64,000 nt of DNA, taken from positions 558,001 through 622,000 of the forward strand of contig JALIRH010000049.1 of the NCBI GenBank assembly GCA_023055505.1, in the 5' to 3' direction. Made by a program: the position numbers and the translations under genes. Below the pieces are notes generated by a model. That model was not told where the DNA came from. It ran no database searches and saw only the letters and a list, made by a program, of their open reading frames with translations. Position 1 is the first letter of the stretch. The number at the start of each line of letters is the position of its first letter. Shown here piece after piece: positions 20,883 to 30,720 of this stretch. Source of the stretch: Callipepla californica brunnescens. Lineage: Eukaryota; Chordata; Aves; Galliformes; Odontophoridae.

Positions 20883-21425
20883 CTTCCTTACGGTCTTTTT
20901 TGTAGATGGGAGTCACATCGGCAAGCCTCCAATCTTGTGGGACCTCTCCAGATGACCAGGAATGCTGATAGATGACAGAAAGCGGCTTGGCAATCACCTC
21001 TGCCAGCTCCCTCAGCACCCTTGGTTGGATCCCATCTGGTCCCATGGACTTGCGGCAGTTCAGATGGAGGAGCAGGTCTCTGACTGTCTCTGCTAGGATC
21101 ACAGGGGGTGTATGATGCGCTTCGTCCCAGACTTCCAGGTCAGGGCAAAAAGTATCCTGAGTTAACTGATCTGTCTATTGAAGAGAGACGTGAAGAAGGC
21201 ATTGAGAACCTCAGCCTTTTCCTTATCCTCTGTGGTTCCATTCCCTGCCGCATCAAGTAAAGGAGAGAAATTCTCCTTAGATCTTTTACTGTTAATATAT
21301 TTGTAAAAGGATTTTTTGCTCTGCTTTACTGCAGTAGCCAGTCTAAGTTGGAGCTGGGCTTTTGCATTTCTAATTTCCTGCCTGTATTGGAGGGGAGCAG
21401 AGGCTTGCTTTAAATGTGGAGTAAG
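20883..21425 (-). mobile_element. CR1 LINE fragment (reverse transcriptase region)
   Basis: On the minus strand the translation shows the hallmark CR1 RT text: AKAQLQLRLATAVKQSKKSF, then NFSPLLDAAGN, SMGPDGIQPRVLRELAEVI, and SGEVPQDWRLADVTPIYKK. The fragment is 5'-truncated near 21425, as is usual for CR1, and is cut at 20883 by the LTR of ERV A just after the PIYKK motif. The 3' end of the element, expected to the left beyond the provirus, is absent. At least one in-frame stop (near 21175) shows it is decayed. CR1 is the dominant LINE of birds and reptiles, so this supports an avian source. It lies upstream of the first XPO1-like exon, probably in an intron. Confidence 0.93.
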
Positions 21426-21576
21426 GAAGGAAAGGATGGAGAAGGATCTTGTGAACTGAGGTGGGAAGTGGGTATTTAGTCATTGGAAAGCCATTTTGAA
21501 CTTTTACTACCTGAACGCTGTACATTTTGGGTTAGTCTTCCTTAACTTTCTGTTGGACTTCTTGTTTTTCAATCAG
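21426..21576 (+). other. Intron-like sequence before the first XPO1-like exon
   Basis: This is unique sequence ending in a good splice acceptor (pyrimidine-rich tract, then AATCAG at 21571-21576). No exon is recognised in it. Confidence 0.6.
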
Positions 21577-21675
21577 GTGCATCCGTTCTGTGGAGCAGTA
21601 GGATACGTGGTTGGGGCGCAGACAGACCGGACTGTACAGGAGCATCTGATAGAAAAACACATGCAGGCAACAAAA
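21577..21675 (+). CDS. XPO1: XPO1-like exon A (33 codons, carries internal deletion)
   Basis: The acceptor AG is at 21575-21576. The exon encodes VHPFCGAVGYVVGAQTDRTV and then QEHLIEKHMQATK. Compared with XPO1 it lacks about 12 residues (36 nt, in frame) between the EKxM and QATK parts, where XPO1 has a Leu-Pro-Asn-Gln-Val-Trp segment in a HEAT helix. The donor is GTCAGA at 21676, a usable but weak site. The exon limits match where XPO1 exons are expected from residue alignment. Confidence 0.85.
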
Positions 21676-21991
21676 GTCAGACGGTACATTTTGTGTATTC
21701 AACTAAAGTAAAAGTGCTGAATGTTTGTTGTTATTCCATTTTTTTTCATCTGTGGAATGAAGTGAACTTGGCTGTGCTGAACTTTTATAAAGCAATGGTT
21801 GATCTGGCAGTAGAAGTGTTGAAGGAGACCTAAACAACTGAGACTGGTTTAAATCCAGTTGAAGAACTTGACAGAACATGCTTTAACACAGCGTGTAAGA
21901 TAACCCTAAACGTGAAAGTGACCGTTTTTGTATTAGAAGATAAATGGCGTTTTCGTTGACTGAATGGAGTTAGCTCAGTTCTTTTCCACAG

Positions 21992-22175
21992 AATGTTGAT
22001 GTTCTGAAGGATCCTGAAGCCGTTACGCAGCTTGGTAGCATTCTGAAAAGCAGCGTAAGGGCATGGAAAGCAGCTGGCCGCCCCTTTGTGATTCAGCTGG
22101 GAAGAATTGATTTAGATATGCTGAATATGTCCAAGTGCCCAAGTGAAAACATGTCTGCAGCTCTTGAGGCTGACG
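21992..22175 (+). CDS. XPO1: XPO1-like exon B
   Basis: The acceptor is a good pyrimidine tract ending CACAG at 21991, and the donor is GTAAGA at 22176. The exon encodes NVDVLKDPEAVTQLGSILKS, then a PFVIQLGRIDLDMLN core, and ends at EADG with one base of the Gly codon. This is the conserved XPO1 segment containing the VIQLGRIYLDMLN text, with several substitutions (Y to D, V to M). The phase joins exactly to exon C. Confidence 0.9.
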
Positions 22176-23573
22176 GTAAGAAATTGCACGTCCTTCCTAA
22201 CAGCGGGATGGGCAGTGCACGTGATCAGGTTGTGAATTTGCTGGGCTTATCTCATTGCGTGTCTGTTGGTGGTGGTGGTTTTTGTTGCTTCTTTGTGTGT
22301 GCGTTTGGGCAAGAGAATGCCTGAAAATGTGCTTGCTTAGGTTCTTGTTTTTGATAGCCAGATGTTTTGTTCAAAGAAACTCTGATTCCGGAAGGAGGAA
22401 AGCTCTTCAAGTGTGAGTTTAGGAAGGGTACCGGAGACTGCTGACTAATAGCAGTCTTGTGGAGACACAGTTGTAAGTTCTGACTTCATCGTTTTAGATA
22501 AGAAAAGACCCTAGGACGTTGGCAGAGTTTTGGTTTGGTGATATTCTACTACTGAAACAGCTTTCTTACAGAAGTGTAACTTCAGTGAAGGCGCCTCAGA
22601 TTTGTCACAAACTAGACTGGTAATCACTGAGGAGGAATTAGGAGCTACTCGAGTTACCTAACCACTGTTACCTGGAAAAAATTGGGTCTGTGATATCCAA
22701 GTAGAATGTGCTGCTGGAGCATCCCTTGAGGAATGAAGTGACTCGGTTATTGGAGCTGTGTTCTGACAGACTTTCTTACCCATGCAATGAATACACCTTG
22801 ACGTAGCTTCTCAGAACTTAATGCATTCTTTTGATTCTGCAGCTCTAATTGCCAGAAGGTGCTTAAAACAAAAAGAAAACACAACGAGAGAAATAGGAAG
22901 CAGTTGCTAGGACTTGTAGTGGTGAGATTTTACTCGAGCAACAGCTATTGAGATGGCACTCGGCTCAGAGTGTGTTCTCACAGTTGTTATCTCTGATGGC
23001 AGCAGGAGCAGTTCTGCCTTTGTTTCCCTGGCTGCAGTCTGGTGAGGTTTTCCTTGGATGTACTGTTATGAGTGTGTGTCTGTGCACTCAGTTAGGGCAA
23101 GTTCTACTGACGAGACTTGCATGGACTTGGACGTGAGAAAATGAAGTAAGAATTAGGCTCCTTGTAGTAAAGACAAGTTGGAACAATTATGTTTGTGACC
23201 AAATCAGGAGCGTGCTTTAGAACACTGTATAGGTTGGTTCTTCTCATCACGCAGTGAGAGCCAGAGGTAAGCATGATCCTGAGAGCTGAAGGAACATTCC
23301 CTTCCTTGAAAAAGAAGCTGCAGCATTGTTTCTGAGTTGTACTGGCAGAGTGTGCTGTCAGCAGTAGCACTGGAATACTAAATTGCAACTTGGATCCATG
23401 GAGCTGAAGTAATGGGAAAATGGTTTTAATCTGCATAATATGAACGAGAGATCTTCCTTCTTTGTCATTTGGGTATAAAAATGAAACATTCTCAATCTTC
23501 TGGAAGGAGTTGAGGGGAATCTGTTTGTTGACGCATCTTAACCCAGATTCAGTGCAGCTTTGCTACCTTTCAG
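22176..23573 (+). other. Intron between XPO1-like exons B and C
   Basis: About 1.4 kb of unique sequence lies between GTAAGA and a TACCTTTCAG acceptor. No gene, RNA gene or repeat element is recognised. The ORFs on either strand are short and unsupported. Confidence 0.7.
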
Positions 23574-23680
23574 GCGAAGTGGAAACCAAGCAGCCCTTGG
23601 TTAGAAGGATGAGGACTGTAAAAAGGGAAAGTTTAGAACTGATTTCTGGCTGGGTGAGCAGGTCCAACGATCCTCAGATG
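23574..23680 (+). CDS. XPO1: XPO1-like exon C
   Basis: The exon encodes EVETKQPLVRRMRTVKRESL and then ELISGWVSRSNDPQM, matching the XPO1 segment TKQPLIRSMRTVKRETLKLI-ISGWVSRSNDPQM closely. It begins with two bases that complete the Gly codon from exon B and ends with a consensus GTAAGT donor at 23681. A frame-preserving splice to exon D is possible. Confidence 0.92.
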
Positions 23681-24058
23681 GTAAGTAAATATGGCATCCA
23701 AAGAGTTGATAGGACACATTCAGGAGGAACTCTGCTCTTTTGCTGCAGTGCAGTTAACACTGTTCTGTTCACAAGAACTGGCTTCAGAACTGCAATATCT
23801 GCAGGAAGGATGATAAGCTGTGACCATACAGGGGTAGGCCTGAGCTGTGTTTTGAGTGCTTCAGGTAGTGTCAGCTGAGAGCAGTCCTAAGGGGAAGCAG
23901 GAAGGTGTAGGAGAGCCCTCAGGCAAGCACTGCTGGATGAACACAGTGTGTGGGAAGCATGTGGGCGTGTAAGTTCATTTTTAGCTTCTTTCCGAACTGC
24001 TGTGTGAGGCTTTGTTGGGTAACTGCACTGCTCTAAGCATGTCTTGCTCTTGATGTAG
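23681..24058 (+). other. Intron between XPO1-like exons C and D
   Basis: This 378-bp intron has a consensus donor and a TTGATGTAG acceptor preceded by a pyrimidine-rich stretch. Nothing else is recognised. Confidence 0.7.
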
Positions 24059-24253
24059 GTTGCTGAAAACTTTGTTCCTCCCTTGTTGGGTGCCGCTCTC
24101 ATTGACTACCAGAGAAATGTTCCAGCTGCTAGAGAGCCTGCAGTACTGGGTGCTGTGGCTGTGGCTGTAAAGAAGCTGGGTGGGCACATCGCTGCTGAAA
24201 TACCTCAGATCTTTGATGCTGTTTTTGAGTGCACGTTAAATATGATCAAGAAG
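24059..24253 (+). CDS. XPO1: XPO1-like exon D (65 codons)
   Basis: The exon encodes VAENFVPPLLGAALIDYQRN, then VPAAREPAVLGAVAVAVKKL, and finishes with EIPQIFDAVFECTLNMIKK. It matches the XPO1 HEAT repeat with the AEIPQIFDAVFECTLNMI signature. Several substitutions replace larger or charged residues with Ala or Gly (in the AVLGAVAVAV part). The donor GTATTC at 24254 lies where XPO1 has an exon boundary. The next expected exon (the DFEEYPEHR segment) is not found before the TTAGGG array. Confidence 0.92.
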
Positions 24254-25000
24254 GTATTCCTATGTAAATTTTGGATAACGGAAAAAAAAAGAAAAGGGAT
24301 TTTATATTCAGGATATTGCAAGAAAGGGGGCAGGGCGTGTTATGCTATGTAGTTTACATAGCATTATTCTGTTGGGTGGAAATGAAGGTGAGGTTGATGA
24401 GCTGTGGCTGTCTGGGTGAATGTCTTGATCTCACTGACTTAATTTCTTGATCCAGTTCTGGAATTAAATTCGGAGTTGTTTTTCTGTTCCAGGACCTTGG
24501 GATGTCGTGGTCCTGGAAGCTGAAGTCTACTTGAAGTATATTCATACGTCCTTTGAGTAGAAGTATTGATTAGTTCTTGAAGTATTTCTTTCCTGATTTC
24601 CGTAGCTGCTAGAGTTTCTGTGTTACGGTTTACAGCAGGTACTTGCACAATAGATGGGTGCCGTTTTGCAGCAGTGTGAATCAGAAAGTGTGTATCCCTG
24701 TAGTGGCTGGGTGCTTAACCGCTGAGGCCGTCTGTCCTGTGCCTGTGGAGCAAGTGGTAATTAATGTTGTGCACTGACCAAATGTGGTTCACCCTGCTGA
24801 CACTGTGTAAGTCCAGCAAATGGTCTTCTCAATCTATGGTGGTGAAAGTATGGGGAAAAATGTTGCTGGGAATCTGGGAACTGCATGCTTTGTTTTGTTT
24901 TTAGATTTCCTTAAAGCTGAGATCTCCATGGTAAGCCAGATTTTCTCTCCCAGATTTTCACAGTGAAAAGGCTGTATGGATTCAGGCCTTTTCTGCGACT
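24254..25000 (+). other. Intron-like sequence after the last XPO1-like exon, up to the TTAGGG array
   Basis: This is unique sequence with no further exon seen. It ends sharply at 25000 where GGTTAGGGTTAGGG starts, so the gene fragment is broken off inside an intron by a telomere-repeat junction. Confidence 0.75.
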
Positions 25001-26389
25001 GGTTAGGGTTAGGGTTTAGGCTAGGGTTAGGGTCAGCTTCAGGGTCAGGGTTAGGGCAAGGGTTAGGTTTTGGTGTAGATTTCGGTTTAGGGTAAGGGTT
25101 AGGGATAATTTGAGTGTTAGCGTCAGGGACAGAAGTAGGTGAAGTGTTCATGTTAGGAGTAGCATTAGGGTTAAGTTTAGGGTTAGACTTAGGATTGGAT
25201 TTGTATGTAGGGTTAGGGGTAGGGTTAGTTTGAGTGTCAGGGTGAGGTAAGGGGTAGGCCTCGGGTTTGGCTTTGTGTTAAGTAAAGGTTTAGGAATAGT
25301 TGTAGGGTTAGTGTTTGGATTAGGATTTGGTTTAATATTAGGAACATGTTTTGGGATAGATTGAGGTGAGGGTTGTGGTGATCTGATGCTTTTGGTTAGG
25401 TTTAGGGTTGGGCTTCCACTTGGGTTTTGTGGTAGGGTCTGAGTTTGGGTTAGGGTTAGGGTAGAGTTAGAATTAGGATTTGGGAAATGCTTCGAGTTCT
25501 GTTTAGGGTAAGGATTAGTGTTAGATTTAGGGTTTGAGTTAGGGTTAGGATTATGGTTAGGACTAGGGTTCTGTTAGGTTTTGGGTTAGGGTTATGGGTA
25601 AGTTTGTTTTAGTACTAGGGTAAGGTTATGTTTAGGGTTAGGGTTACGATTAGGGAAAGATTTAGTGATACAGTGTTAGGGTAAGTTTAGGTTATGGAAT
25701 AGGGTTAGGTGTAAGATTGGGTTTAGTAATAGGGTTAGGTTTAGATTCTGGGTTAGGGTTAGAGATAGGGAAAGGGTTTGGGATTGTTTTAGGTTTTGGA
25801 TTAGGTTTAGGATTAGGGTTAGGGAAAAAGTTTTTCTCAGTTTTATGATTGTGTTTAGAGCTAGGATTAGGTTGAGTGTTCATGTTAGCATTAGGGGAAG
25901 TTTTAGGTTTAGGTTTAGGTTTAGGATGCGATGTGTGTTTAGGGTTAGGGGCAGGGTCAGTTTGAGTGTAAGGGTCATATTAGGGTTAGGCCTCTGGTTA
26001 GGGTTAAGGTTAGGAATAGGATTAGGTTTCAGGTTAGTGTTAGGGTTAGGCCTGGGATTGCTGTTAGGGTTAGGTTAAGGTAAGTCTTGTGGTTAGGGTT
26101 AGGTGTAGGAAAAGGGTTTTGGGGATAGGGATAGTGTATAGGTAAGGGTTAGAATTCGATTTAGGATTAGGCTTAGGGATAGGGTTTGTTTGAGTTCTAA
26201 GGTTAGATACAGCATTAGAACTAGGTTGAGTGTCAGTGTTAGGATTAGGGTTTGGGTTACTGTTGAGGATAGGAATAGGGATAGGTTTAGGGTTATGCTT
26301 AGGGTTCAGGCTAGGTACAGGGTTAGGGTTAGGTTTAAGGTGAGTGTTAGGCTTAGGGTAAGGATTGTGGTAAAAATGAGTTCTCTACT
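25001..26389. repeat. Degenerate telomeric repeat array, TTAGGG orientation, left part
   Basis: The array consists of TTAGGG, TTAGG, TTTAGG and GTTAGG variants on the + strand, opposite to the array at the left end of the window. It contains marker phrases that recur: tgttcatgttagcatta and a similar phrase near 25150 and 25880, and aatctgatgctt-like text near 25380. The latter is also found in the right part of the array beyond the provirus. The ORFs in it (for example RVRFRV-like proteins) are repeat translations. Confidence 0.94.
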
Positions 26390-26912
26390 TGTTAATCAAA
26401 CCGACTCGAGACAGATGTGTCAGTGTTTTTCAGCGTGTTTTTTTTCTGAGAACTATGTAGTTTGTAGAAGTCTCAAAAGAGATATATCGATGTTTTGTCT
26501 AAAAACTGTAGTTTGTGCAAGTTGGAGCCACAGCGCTTAGTTCTAACACCTGGACAATGAACAACAGATAGCAGTGACCTTTGGAGAAACTGCAAAAAAA
26601 AAAGAAGTGAAAATCTCCTCTTGAGCGCGCGTGATCGGAGCTGAGGAAAACTATGGCCTTCATCATCTCGATCGCCAGGAGGCAGAGAACGACCCCCAGA
26701 TAACAGCCAGCGCAGCCCAGGAAGAGAAAGATAAGACATGAATGCAGAGATAAGGGACAATGAAAAGAGGGGTTGGGGGGCCCTGTTGAGCACCTCTGGT
26801 GCAGAGGAGACTCCCAGCCGCCCAGCGCTGTTCCGCTCATTTCTTGCTTGCTCAATAAATTCCTTACTGTTGGCAACAGTTGGTGCGTATCGTTCTCTTC
26901 ACACCTCTAACA
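26390..26912 (+). mobile_element. 5' LTR of ERV B, about 523 bp
   Basis: The LTR starts TGTTAATC immediately after the TTAGGG array and ends CTCTAACA, giving TGTTA...TAACA ends. The polyadenylation signal AATAAA is at 26854-26859. The primer-binding site follows 3 nt after the end. The start is inferred from the matching terminal inverted repeat and the edge of the telomere-like array. Confidence 0.82.
26854..26859 (+). promoter_or_regulatory. Polyadenylation signal of the ERV B LTR
   Basis: AATAAA, about 55 bp before the LTR end, in the expected R region. Confidence 0.75.
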
Positions 26913-26915
26913 ATT

Positions 26916-26933
26916 TGGTGCCGTGACTCGGAT
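26916..26933 (+). promoter_or_regulatory. Primer-binding site of ERV B, tRNA-His type
   Basis: TGGTGCCGTGACTCGGAT lies 3 nt after the LTR. As I recall it, this is the tRNA-His primer site known from HERV-H. It supports a class I (gamma-like) assignment. Confidence 0.85.
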
Positions 26934-27010
26934 CCAGGCGACTCTGCTGTGGAATTCCCACTCCAGGGGAGCACCCCGTCTTCGGACGGCCCCTGGGCTG
27001 GGGAACTTCT

Positions 27011-28470
27011 GTGCAGAGACCTGTAGCTCCGAACTCTAGGTACAGCTCGCAGGTAAAGCTACCGGACATACCACTAGAAAGTCCCCTAGGTTTAATGTTA
27101 AAACATTGGGGTGATTCTCCCTCTAGACGAGGAAAGAGTGAGGTGAAGATGGTACATGACTGTATGGAGGTATGGGGAGGAAAGCAGAGAAGGGCAGATC
27201 AGCTGTTCTGGCCAGTATTTGGGTCCTTTGAGGACCGGATCTGCCAGGCTCTAAACGCTTATGCAAATGAAAAACAGCCTTTGAATCTGGAAGATGGTGA
27301 GTATGCAAATGATGTGTAGAATCTGATATTGGAACCTTTCTGTTCCCCCTAATTAAAAAAAGGAATACAACAGAGGAGGACATTATACACTATCCCCCCG
27401 CCTTACGCTCCCCCCGAACAGAATCCAGCGGCTCCGCCGGAGCAAGCTGAATCTGACTTGGGAGATGAACCTGAATGTGAACCCCTAGACTTCCCTAGGA
27501 GAAGGATCACTAGAAGGCAAGCTAGGCAGGAGAGAGGTCAAGGAGGAAACGTTCTCCCTTGAAGAGAAATACCTGTAGCTACCGGAGGATCAAAGCCAGG
27601 AGCTGGCTATGTTTCAGTTCCCTTCAACTCAGGAGATACATAAGGGAATTTCAGAAGGAGATGGGGAATTTGCTGGAGGATCCTTGAGGGGTCTCCGAGA
27701 GGCTAGATCAATCTTCAGGTCCCAACCATTAAACTTGGGATGAAACACAGGCAATTTTGGGCATACTATTTAGAGCAGAAGAAAGGGATATGATCAGGAG
27801 GGCAGGTACGTGAATCTGGGATCAGCAACACCCGGCTGGCCCAGGAGCAGATCTAAAGTGACCCTTACAGCGGCCCAATTGGGATAATCAGAGCCAGGAA
27901 CATGGTACTCACATGGCAGATTTGCGAGTTCTTATTATTCAAGGGATTAGAGAATCTGTCCCTCGGGGACAGAATATCAATAAGGCAAATAAGGCAAGCA
28001 ACGGAAAAAAGATGAAACTCCTACTGAGTGGTTAGAGAGACTATGCAGAAATGTACAGTTCTATTCAGGATTAGATCCTGCTACCCCGTGGGGCGAGCTC
28101 TCCTGAAAACGCGGTTTGAAGCTAGGTCCTGGACAGATATTGGAAGGAAACTAGAGAAGCTGGAGGACTGGCAGGAGAGAGGATTAGATGAATTGCTGAG
28201 AGAGGCTCAGAAAGTATACGTTAAGGAGAGAGGAGGAGACTCAGAAGAGGCAAGCTGGAAGTCTGATAGCCGCGGTAAGAGAAGGACAGAAGGGGGCGTT
28301 CCAGGCAAGGAGAAGAGGGAATATTCCTCGGGCAGAAAATGCGCTTCAACCCAAGCAGAACAGACCCAGAGATATGAGGACAGTTGAATGCTTCTACTGT
28401 CAGAAAAAGGGACACATGAAGAAAGACTGTAGAAAGAGAATCTGGGACGAGCAAATGTTTCAGGAGGACT
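27011..28470 (+). pseudogene. gag: ERV B gag (decayed)
   Basis: An N-terminal open stretch (to a TAG at 27317-27319) has the gamma-type matrix start motif SPLGLMLKHW and a W-rich matrix region. Downstream pieces in shifting frames include a Pro-rich segment (near 27400), capsid text, a segment with the TEWLERL-type major homology region (about 28020), and a single CCHC zinc knuckle, CFYCQKKGHMKKDC, at 28389-28430. Several stops and frameshifts separate them. A myristoylation start (Met-Gly) is not evident upstream of SPLGLM, so the original start is unclear. One zinc knuckle is usual for gammaretroviral nucleocapsid. Confidence 0.85.
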
Positions 28471-28490
28471 GAGGGGGTCAGGGACTCTAT

Positions 28491-28757
28491 GTGCTGGGGA
28501 CCTGGGAAAGAAACAAGCCCTTGATAAAATTGAAATTGGGTTCTCAGCGTCAGGAAATGGAATTTTTGGTAGAGTCTGGGGCAGAAAGATCGACTGTTCA
28601 ATATTTACCTCGAGGATGTTCTTTATCCTCGGAAGAGCTACAAGTAATTGGAACAAAAGGGGAACCTTTTATGGTACCTGTTGTAAAGCAGGTAGAAATA
28701 GAATCACCTAGCACCTATGGAACTGAGTCTTTTTTATTGGTACCTGAAGCAGAATAG
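28491..28757 (+). pseudogene. pro: ERV B protease with altered active site
   Basis: The frame carries an aspartic-protease core in which the expected DTGA reads ESGA (in FLVESGAERS, near residue 28). The catalytic Asp is therefore replaced by Glu and the Thr by Ser, so activity is not expected. The rest has protease-like text (KLGSQRQEMEFLV before, and a FLLVPEAE end), then a TAG at 28755-28757 and an NLLGRD-like motif just after it. It lies directly downstream of the zinc knuckle, as in gag-pro-pol. Confidence 0.82.
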
Positions 28758-28899
28758 AATTTGCTAGGGAGAGATTGAATTGTGGAGTTAGGAATAAATT
28801 TGGAAGTAAAAGATAGAGAATTAACTGTTCAGCAACGTACTCTAACGATAGAAGATGAGGCTAGAATTAAGCCAGAAGTTTGGTAGAGTCCAGAATCAG

Positions 28900-29770
28900 T
28901 AGGGAAGTTAGACATAGAACCCTTTGAAGTGATTCTAAAGGACCCAGGCATTCCAATTAGGGTGAAACAATATCCCATTTCACAGGAAGGTAAATCAGGG
29001 CTACAACCTGAAATGGAGAGATTAATATCTAAAGAACTATTAGAGCCTTGTATGTCTCCCTAGAATACTCCCATACTCCATGTAAAAAAAAAAACCTTAT
29101 GGCACATACAGATTGGTCCACGACTCAAGGGAAATTAAGGAGAGAACAATTCCCCGCTTCCCAGTAGTGGCAAACCCCTATCCGCTGCTCGGTCAATTGA
29201 AGCCAGAATCTCAGTAGTATAGTGGAATTGATTTCAAGGATGCTTTTTGGACCTGCCCCCTGACGGCAGAATGCAGAGACTACTTTGTCTTCGAGTGGGA
29301 AGATCCAAACCCCCATAGAAAACAACAACTCAGAGGGACAGTGCTCCCACAGGGATTCACAGAATCCCTAACTTGTTTGGGCAAGCCCTTGAGCAAGTAC
29401 TAAAAACTGATGAACTAAACCCACAGGCAACCTTAGTGCAATATGTAGATGACTTACTATTAGCTGGAGCAGGCGAGGAGACAGTTAGACAGGAGAGCAT
29501 TAAACTATTGCATTTCTTTGGTTCAAAGGGGTTCCAAGTTTCAAAGGCAAAATGCCAATTTACAGAAGAGGAAGTGAAATATTTGGGACATTGGTTAAGC
29601 AAGGGAAATAAGACATTAGATCCAGAACGGGCAAATGGGATTTGATCTTGAAAAGCCCCAAGAGGCAAGAGGCAGGTGAGGCAGATGTTAGGGCTGCTAG
29701 GATGCTGTCGACAATGGATTGAGAATGATAGCAGTAAGGTAAAGCTTTTATAGCAGAAACTAGTACAAGA
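28900..29770 (+). pseudogene. pol: ERV B pol: reverse transcriptase (broken)
   Basis: Successive pieces show an RQYPI-like entry (near 28966), a FPVVANPYPLLGQL-type segment, the first catalytic Asp in GIDFKDAFWTCPL (near 29225), VLPQGFTES, and the YVDD active site (29442-29453), followed by FTEEEVKYLGHWLS. A stop lies before GIDFKDAF, a frameshift falls near 29365 just after the LPQGF motif, and a TGA closes the open stretch at 29643-29645. YVDD is the gammaretrovirus-type motif. The catalytic residues are still present but cannot be joined in one product. Confidence 0.88.
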
Positions 29771-30720
29771 TGGCTGAAGAAAGTGGAGCCAGGAGGATGA
29801 GCAAAGATTAGAAGACTTCAAGGTAGATCTTCTTCATGCACCAGCGTTAAGCTTACCTGATCTAAAAAGCCCATTTTACCTTTTTGTAAATACAGACGAA
29901 GGGATCGCTTTTGGAGTAGTGAGCCAGGAATGGGCCGGGAAGAAGAAGCCAGCAGGATACTTTTCAAAACTCTTGGATCCCGTTAGCCGTGGGTGGCCTA
30001 CCTGTCTACGAGCAATAGTTGCTGTAGCTCTGTTAGTAGAAGAAGCAGGGAAGATGACTTTCAGGGGTGAATTACAAGTGTATAGTCCACATGACAATAA
30101 GGGGAGTACTCCAAGAAAAAGCAGAGAAGTGGATTACAGATGCTAGACTATTGAAATAGGAAGGAATCCTAATCCATTCTCCTCAATTAGAAATAGAAAC
30201 TCCAAGTTTGCCAAATCCTGCTCAATTTTTCTATGGGGAACCAGATGAAGATTTAAGCCATGATTGCATTCAGTGTATAGAGTATCAGGCTAAAAGAGGG
30301 GAGGACTTAGAAGAGGAGAAGTTCTTAGAAGGGGGCAAATGATTTGTAGATGGCTCCTCCTGGGTGGTAGAAGGAAAAGGAAAATCAGGGGATGCTCTAC
30401 TAAACGGGAAAACATTTCCAGTAATTGAATCGGGAGCATTGGACAGAACGTGGTCAGCTCAGGCTGTGAAATTCTATACAATCCTTCCAGCCCTTCAAAT
30501 GTTGAAAGGAAGCATTGGGACTATCTCTACAGATTCTAGGTATGCGTATGGGGTAGTCCATACCTTGGGAAAAAGATGGGAGGAAAGAGGATTGGTAAAC
30601 TTACCCGGGAAAGGGTTAATTCACCAGTCGTTAAGAAGACAAACTCTGAGGGCAAGAAGAGAACCAGAGAAAAGCGCAGTAGTACACGGAAAGGCACCAG
30701 AGGGCGATGTCGGCTGAAAT
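29771..30720 (+). pseudogene. pol: ERV B pol: connection and RNase H (broken)
   Basis: The segment includes a PFYLFVNTDEGIAFGVV-like connection motif (near 29870), KPAGYFSKLLDPVSRGWPTC (near 29950) and an RNase H domain starting FVDGSSW (near 30343). A later ISTDSRYAYGVVHTLG motif (near 30525) has the conserved Asp and the helix that carries the handle. The open stretch 30364-30717 covers most of RNase H. Stops around 30147, 30160 and 30341 break the upstream frame. Confidence 0.85.

Larger units (their letters stand above)
21577..24253 (+). pseudogene. XPO1: XPO1 (exportin-1/CRM1)-like partial gene copy, four exons with introns
   Basis: Exportin-1 is the nuclear export receptor that carries NES-bearing cargo with Ran-GTP; it is built of HEAT repeats. 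Here four consecutive exons encode about 194 residues that match XPO1 collinearly in the C-terminal half (about residues 640-820, downstream of the NES-binding groove, numbering from memory). Every junction has AG/GT and the reading frame is open across all four exons. Introns are retained, so this is a segmental copy, not a retrocopy. By eye protein identity to vertebrate XPO1 is around 80%, low for a protein nearly invariant in vertebrates, and about 12 residues are missing in the first exon. The remaining exons are not in the window: a repeat breakpoint lies at 16460 on one side and a TTAGGG array at 25001 on the other. It is most likely a pseudogene fragment; a fast-evolving partial paralog is the alternative. 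Confidence 0.88.

Noticed and set aside
20734..21102. Apparent CR1-LTR fusion protein of 122 codons
   Set aside because: The frame runs by chance from the CR1 RT into the U3 of an inserted LTR; it is an insertion junction, not a gene.
25845..26540. RVRFRVRV-like ORFs in the TTAGGG arrays
   Set aside because: Translations of degenerate telomere repeats; Arg/Val/Leu alternation is fixed by the unit.
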